In this document: piece by piece, positions 60,075 through 64,000 of the stretch
Layout: each line of letters begins with the position of its first letter
Numbering within the stretch: position 1 is the stretch's first letter
Source of the DNA: Nonomuraea gerenzanensis
Lineage (GTDB): Bacteria > Actinomycetota > Actinomycetes > Streptosporangiales > Streptosporangiaceae
NCBI RefSeq assembly: GCF_020215645.1
Contig: NZ_CP084058.1
Location: 6,262,001 to 6,326,000 of the forward strand
Direction: 5' to 3'
DNA: 64,000 nucleotides
The notes under the pieces: generated by a model
What the model saw: the letters and a program-made list of their open reading frames with translations, nothing else
Told to the model about the DNA's origin: nothing
Databases searched by the model: none
Translations under genes and position numbers: made by a program

Positions 60075-62705
60075 ATGACCCCCGTCCAGGAGCTCCTCGA
60101 CCACATCGAGACGGGCTCCGCCGCGACCCTCCTCACCCACCTGCAAGCCCTCCACCCCGACGACAAGCGCACGATCGCCCGGCACCTGCCCGCCCACCTG
60201 AGCGAACGCACGCGCGCCGGTTTCGAGGCCCAGCAGCGGGTACGCGGGCTGGCCCCCCTCTACCGTCTGGCCGGAGCGGCCTGTCTGGGCGGGGCCGAGC
60301 AGGTGGCGGGCTGGCTGGACCGGCGTGAGCTGCGCCAGGTGGAGCCGGTGGCCGATGTCGCGCGCATGCTGGCCGTGCTGGGCGACCGGCCGCAGGAGTG
60401 GCGGCGGAACCTGGCCGTACGGCTGGTGGAGCGGTTGCGGCCCGGCACCGGCTCGACGTGGCGGCGCATCGAGGCGCTGGGAAACTGGGATCTGGCCGCG
60501 GCGCTGGTGGCCGAGACGGGTGCGGAGCCGCCGGAGAACGACGCGTTCGTGGCCGGATGGGTGCTGCGCAGGGCCGAGCAGCAGCGGCGCGACAGGAGCC
60601 GCGTGCTCGCCGACGATCCGCTGCTCGATCACATGCTGCCACGCCTGTTCCAGGCCCAGGGCGTGGCCGACGGGCTCCTCTGGGACCGCGAATGGGGAGA
60701 GGACCGCACCGTGCTCGGGCAGCTCGCCGGGCTGGCCGCGACGGGACGCGTGCCGCGCCGGCTGCTGCTGGACGGCTGCGTGAGCCGGTTCCTGGCCGGG
60801 GTGGAGGCGGCCGAGGCGGCTCCGTTCATCATGCTGTGGCAGCAGCTCGAACCGGCGGTGGCCGAGATCCCGGTGACCGACTTCGTCCGGATGATCCCGT
60901 CTGCGCCGTCGCCCGTCGTGCAGCTCGCGCTGGAGGAGCTGCGCAGGGCGGAGCCGGCGCTCGACGGGGAGCTGTTCGCCGAGGCGGTGCAGGCGCTGGC
61001 GTTCCGGCCGGAGAAGAAGTACATGACGGCGGCGCTGCAGTGGGTCGCCGCCGCGCCGCCGTCCAGGGGCGCCCTCGCGGTGGCCGCGCTGGCGCCCGTC
61101 TTCACCGTGGACACGCCCGCCCTGCGCGAACGTGCGGTGCGGCTGGCGATCCAGCTCGCGCCCCACGCCGCCGAGCCCGGCAGGGAGGCCATCCGCGAGG
61201 CCGCCGTCCGGCTGCCCGCCGACCTGCGCGAACGCGTCGCCGCCGGCTACGGCGCGGTGCAGGAGCTCCAGCCGGAGCCCGTGACCGCCGCCACGCTCAC
61301 CGCCACGCCGCTGCCCGCCCTCGCCCCGCCCATCACCTCGGTCGGGGAGCTGGCCGCCGCGCTGGCCGAACCGCTCTGGCCTGAGGTCCCCGCGCACTTC
61401 GAACGCGTGCTCGCCGCCCTGGTCACACTGACCCACCAGGACCGCGACGCCGTCGTGGCCGCGCTGCAGCCCTGGTGGCGGGCGAGCTGGCGGCATCCCT
61501 TCGACGCGTCCATGATCGCGTTCGGCATCTCCGGCTTCGACGAGGACATCCGTTTCCTGCTGATGCGTTGCGCGCTGGCCGTCGTCTCGCCCGCCGACGG
61601 CCGCGTACTGACCGAGACGCTGAACGAGAACAGCCGCCGCTGGCCCAGCTCCGAACCCGCGCCGCAACGATTCGTCCAGCGACGCTTCCGCGAGGTCATG
61701 GATCTGCTCGAACGGGGCGGGACGATCCCCCTGCTGCTGGCCACACCGACCTCGCCCACCGGGCACGTCGATGCCGCCACCCTGGTCGAGCGCATGGAGG
61801 TGCTGGGCGAGACCGAGCCCCTGGAGTCCGACTTCCTGCAGGCGCTGCTCCGGCTGCCGCGCGACCTCGATCCCGAGCTGGTCGTGCGGGCGGAGAAGCT
61901 ACCCTCCCGGGCGGGCCGGCGGCTGGCCGCCTGCCTGCGCGATGGCGGCCTGCCCGAGCCCACCGTGACCTGGGAGCTGCTCGCGTTCGACCGGCCGGCG
62001 TACTACCAGCAGTCGCTCCACGAGGCCCACGCCCGCCTCACCCCGCCGGAAGGAACCACGGGGCAGCTCGCCGAACTCTGGACCCTGCACCCCGAACCCC
62101 ACTATCCCTCCTTCTCCCGGCACATGGTGTGGTGGCCGCCCACCATGCCGTCCCACCGCGAGGCCGTGGCGGCGCACGTGCTGGCGTGCCTGCCGTGGGT
62201 CATGGACAGCACCGACGGCCAGGTCGAGGTCGTGGCCGCCCTGGCGCACACCGGCGGCCCCGCGGGCATCGCGACCGCCAGCACGCTCGTCATCGGCATG
62301 GGGCATCAGCTGCCCGCCCAGCGGGCGTTCGCCGCCGACGCGATCATCACCCTGGCCGCGTACGGTGGCCTGCCGGCAGCCGACCTCGGCCGGGCCGTGG
62401 GCCATCTCGTCCGGGGCGAGCAGGTCAAGCTGAACCGGGTCACCGGCGTGCTCGACGAGGTCACCTCGGCCGGGGCGCACGCCGAGGTGTGGGCCGCGCT
62501 GGCCGAGGCGGTCCCGCTGCTGCTGCCCGCGCCCGGTGAGAAGGCGAGGGCCGGGCTGGGCGAGCTGCTCAAGGTCGCCGTACGGGCGGCGGAGCTGACC
62601 GGGGCCCGGGGAGAGCTGCCGGGGCTGGCGGACGTGGCCGCGCGCAAGGGCTCCAGCCAGCTGCTGCACCAGGCACGGCGCCTGCACGAGGTGATCGCGG
62701 GATGA
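60075..62705 (+). CDS. DUF6493-like large alpha-helical protein
   Basis: The 876-residue protein has no signal peptide or membrane segment. It is made of Ala/Leu/Arg-rich helices resembling HEAT/ARM-type repeats. The segment IPLLLATPTSPTGHVDAATLVER is the most recognisable and matches my memory of DUF6493 proteins. In other actinomycetes these sit with SWIM zinc-finger, MoxR-type ATPase and VWA-domain genes. None of those partners is present here: the neighbours are a luciferase-like oxygenase and a tautomerase. ATG 60075 gives the natural MTPVQELLDHI start; the RBS is weak (CGAGACC). Function unknown. Confidence 0.75.
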   Translation: MTPVQELLDHIETGSAATLLTHLQALHPDDKRTIARHLPAHLSERTRAGFEAQQRVRGLAPLYRLAGAACLGGAEQVAGWLDRRELRQVEPVADVARMLAVLGDRPQEWRRNLAVRLVERLRPGTGSTWRRIEALGNWDLAAALVAETGAEPPENDAFVAGWVLRRAEQQRRDRSRVLADDPLLDHMLPRLFQAQGVADGLLWDREWGEDRTVLGQLAGLAATGRVPRRLLLDGCVSRFLAGVEAAEAAPFIMLWQQLEPAVAEIPVTDFVRMIPSAPSPVVQLALEELRRAEPALDGELFAEAVQALAFRPEKKYMTAALQWVAAAPPSRGALAVAALAPVFTVDTPALRERAVRLAIQLAPHAAEPGREAIREAAVRLPADLRERVAAGYGAVQELQPEPVTAATLTATPLPALAPPITSVGELAAALAEPLWPEVPAHFERVLAALVTLTHQDRDAVVAALQPWWRASWRHPFDASMIAFGISGFDEDIRFLLMRCALAVVSPADGRVLTETLNENSRRWPSSEPAPQRFVQRRFREVMDLLERGGTIPLLLATPTSPTGHVDAATLVERMEVLGETEPLESDFLQALLRLPRDLDPELVVRAEKLPSRAGRRLAACLRDGGLPEPTVTWELLAFDRPAYYQQSLHEAHARLTPPEGTTGQLAELWTLHPEPHYPSFSRHMVWWPPTMPSHREAVAAHVLACLPWVMDSTDGQVEVVAALAHTGGPAGIATASTLVIGMGHQLPAQRAFAADAIITLAAYGGLPAADLGRAVGHLVRGEQVKLNRVTGVLDEVTSAGAHAEVWAALAEAVPLLLPAPGEKARAGLGELLKVAVRAAELTGARGELPGLADVAARKGSSQLLHQARRLHEVIAG

Positions 62706-62713
62706 TCAGCCCG

Positions 62714-63073
62714 TCACGAGGTCAGGACGCGCTTGTGGTAGCTCGCGAGGTCGCGTACCTCGACGGTGACCTGCACGTTCAGCCCCGTGGCCGGTTTGAG
62801 GTGGTCGCACAGCCTCGCCAGGGCCAGCTCACCCAGGCGCGCCTTGGTGTCGGCGTCGCGGCCGGGCAGGATCGCGAGCTCCAGGTGGACCATCGCCTCG
62901 CCGGCCCCGCCGCCGCCGATGACCGCCTCGTCGATGGGGCGGAAGCGGGTCTTGCAGTTCTGCACGGCGCTGCCGATCAGCTCGGCGGCGGCGGGATGGA
63001 AGGCCAGCGCGAACCCGTGCCGGTCGAAGGCCTCGGACAGCGACGGCGAATAGTCGACGGTGATGTGTGGCAT
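62714..63073 (-). CDS. 5-carboxymethyl-2-hydroxymuconate delta-isomerase-like tautomerase
   Basis: The 119-residue protein begins MPHITVDYSPSLSEAFDRHG and fits the CHMI/tautomerase superfamily, in which Pro1 (after Met removal) is the catalytic base. For this reason ATG 63073 is chosen over ATG 63082, although the latter has a better placed GGAG. The family isomerises 5-carboxymethyl-2-hydroxymuconate in homoprotocatechuate breakdown; no other genes of that pathway are near, so the true substrate is open. It is convergent with the DUF6493-like gene with only eight bases between. Confidence 0.82.
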   Translation of the reverse strand: MPHITVDYSPSLSEAFDRHGFALAFHPAAAELIGSAVQNCKTRFRPIDEAVIGGGGAGEAMVHLELAILPGRDADTKARLGELALARLCDHLKPATGLNVQVTVEVRDLASYHKRVLTS

Positions 63074-63226
63074 GCCGCTCATTGTCCAGGCTCCCGGCCT
63101 GGGATCAGCAGCCGCGTACGGCGTTGCGGGGCGTTGGATCGGTCGGGAATCGAGAAGCCCTGACCGGTGCCGGTGCGGATGGCGTGCAGACATCCCCTCC
63201 CGACGGCTGACAAGGGGCACCACGTC

Positions 63227-63559
63227 ATGAGCGGCACGTCCAAGGACGGCAGCGAGAAGACGCGACACGATCGATCGGCGGAGGGATTCTCCGAGCAGGA
63301 GCGCGCCGCGATGAAGGCGCGCGCCGCCGAACTGAAGCCGGCGGCACGCGGCGGCCGAGGCGCCAAGAAGGCGGCCGCTGATGAGGCGGCGGTGCTGGCG
63401 GCGATCGCCGCGATGGCGGAGCCGGACCGTGCGCTGACGCGAACGCGGCGCCGCACCGGCCGGTTCGATGATCATGTCCACGACGGTCACGGCCGGCACT
63501 CGGGCTCGATCGGCGGCCCGCGGCCCGTCCCGCCGTCCACGAACGGAGGACCTCCATGA
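63227..63559 (+). pseudogene. Truncated DUF1801-family gene
   Basis: The first 70 codons ([46 protein letters not shown]) match the N-terminal part of DUF1801 iron-chaperone-like proteins. After EPDRAL the frame changes to Arg/His/Gly-rich sequence ([20 protein letters not shown]) unlike the family. The core domain with the AIVTEAAPDL and TWYGMPAY motifs is missing. A deletion probably joined the gene's start to noncoding DNA. The remaining frame ends by overlapping the next ATG. Confidence 0.65.
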
Positions 63560-64000
63560 CGATCCTGGCGGCCGGCGCGACCGGGCGCATCCTGGCCGAC
63601 CGCCTGCTGCGCGCCGGACAGCACGTACGCGCCCTGACGAGGAACCCCGCCACCGCCGCCCTGCCCGACGGGGTGGAACTGGTGGCCGGCGACATCAGCG
63701 ACGCGCCCGCCGCGCTCGACGGCGTGGACCGCGCCTGCTACCTGGCCGGCCTGCTCGACCCCGACCCCGCCGCGCCGCCGAGCAGGCCGGCGCCTTCGCC
63801 GGACAGGCCGTCGCATCGGGGCTCACCCGCATCGTCACCCTCACCAGTGACGCCGTGACCGACCGGCGGCCGGGGAGCTACGAGATGCTGCACCAGGCCG
63901 AGCAGGTCATCGAAGCCTCCGGCCTGCCATGGGCCCACGTCCGGCCGGGCGAGTTCGCCATCAACAAGGCCTACTCGCTGAGCGACCCGAATACCTGCTC
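63556..64000 (+). pseudogene. NmrA-like NAD(P)-binding protein gene, frameshifted, runs off the window
   Basis: From ATG 63556 (GGAGG upstream) the frame reads [21 protein letters not shown] and RALTRNPATAALPDGVELVA, an atypical SDR/NmrA Rossmann start. It then loses the frame in GACCCCGACCCCGCCGCGCC near 63760-63780. The following sequence continues in another frame as EQAGAFAGQAVASGLTRIVT, SYEMLHQAEQVIEASGLPWA and HVRPGEFAIN to the edge. The glycine motif region also seems shortened by a few residues. It is either inactivated or mis-sequenced; the C-terminus is outside the window. Confidence 0.72.

Overview
The window is very GC-rich DNA with strong third-position GC bias, many GTG/TTG starts, Shine-Dalgarno sites of the GGAGG type, a mycothiol-dependent enzyme, an AfsR-type regulator and a SapA-like (spore-associated) secreted protein. 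This points to a sporulating filamentous actinomycete, most plausibly of the Streptosporangiaceae/Nonomuraea kind; the genus is an inference. No rRNA, tRNA, CRISPR array, insertion sequence or phage module was seen.

Layout. 1-9.9 kb: the 5' part (at least 3284 codons) of a giant minus-strand gene. It has the N-terminal and neuraminidase-like hallmarks of a Tc-toxin A subunit, with about two dozen hemopexin-like repeats in the middle and more at the left edge. 10-18.9 kb: a lipoprotein, a frameshifted aminoglycoside-phosphotransferase-like gene coupled to a PAP2 phosphatase, a membrane diacylglycerol-kinase-like protein, an orphan sensor kinase, an SDR protein lacking the usual catalytic residues, a mycothiol-dependent family enzyme and a class-C-type serine hydrolase. 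18.9-21.5 kb: a drug-efflux ABC pair divergent from a TetR regulator, with twin operator boxes between them. 21.5-25.5 kb: gene fossils surrounding a Tat-exported bicovalent flavin oxidase and a SapA-like protein, ending in a broken zinc-protease gene. 25.6-32.6 kb: a beta-propeller lipoprotein and a single-pass membrane partner, divergent from an AfsR-like regulator. 32.6-37 kb: a VanX-like dipeptidase, then two secreted wall-hydrolase-type proteins with different N-terminal catalytic domains and nearly identical six-unit FG-GAP repeat tails. 37-40.3 kb: two NarL-type sensor kinases around one response regulator. 40.3-52.5 kb: a two-gene operon encoding a beta-helix/LamG secreted protein (1920 aa) and an RHS-repeat protein (2122 aa) with an unrecognised C-terminal tip. 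52.9-60 kb: P450, nitronate monooxygenase, AraC regulator, acyl-CoA ligase, DJ-1/PfpI protein, a small secreted protein and a luciferase-like monooxygenase. 60-64 kb: a DUF6493-like protein, a CHMI-like tautomerase and two broken genes running to the edge.

How it fits together. The theme is very large surface or secreted proteins (TcA-like, RHS, LamG/beta-helix, FG-GAP wall hydrolases, beta-propeller lipoprotein) mixed with regulators and single-gene oxidoreductases, interrupted by decaying genes. This is typical of an accessory chromosome arm. Strong hairpins at several convergent junctions mark transcription units. The best candidates for under-described biology are the hemopexin-rich TcA-like giant, the beta-helix/LamG + RHS pair without a visible immunity gene, and the twin FG-GAP hydrolases.
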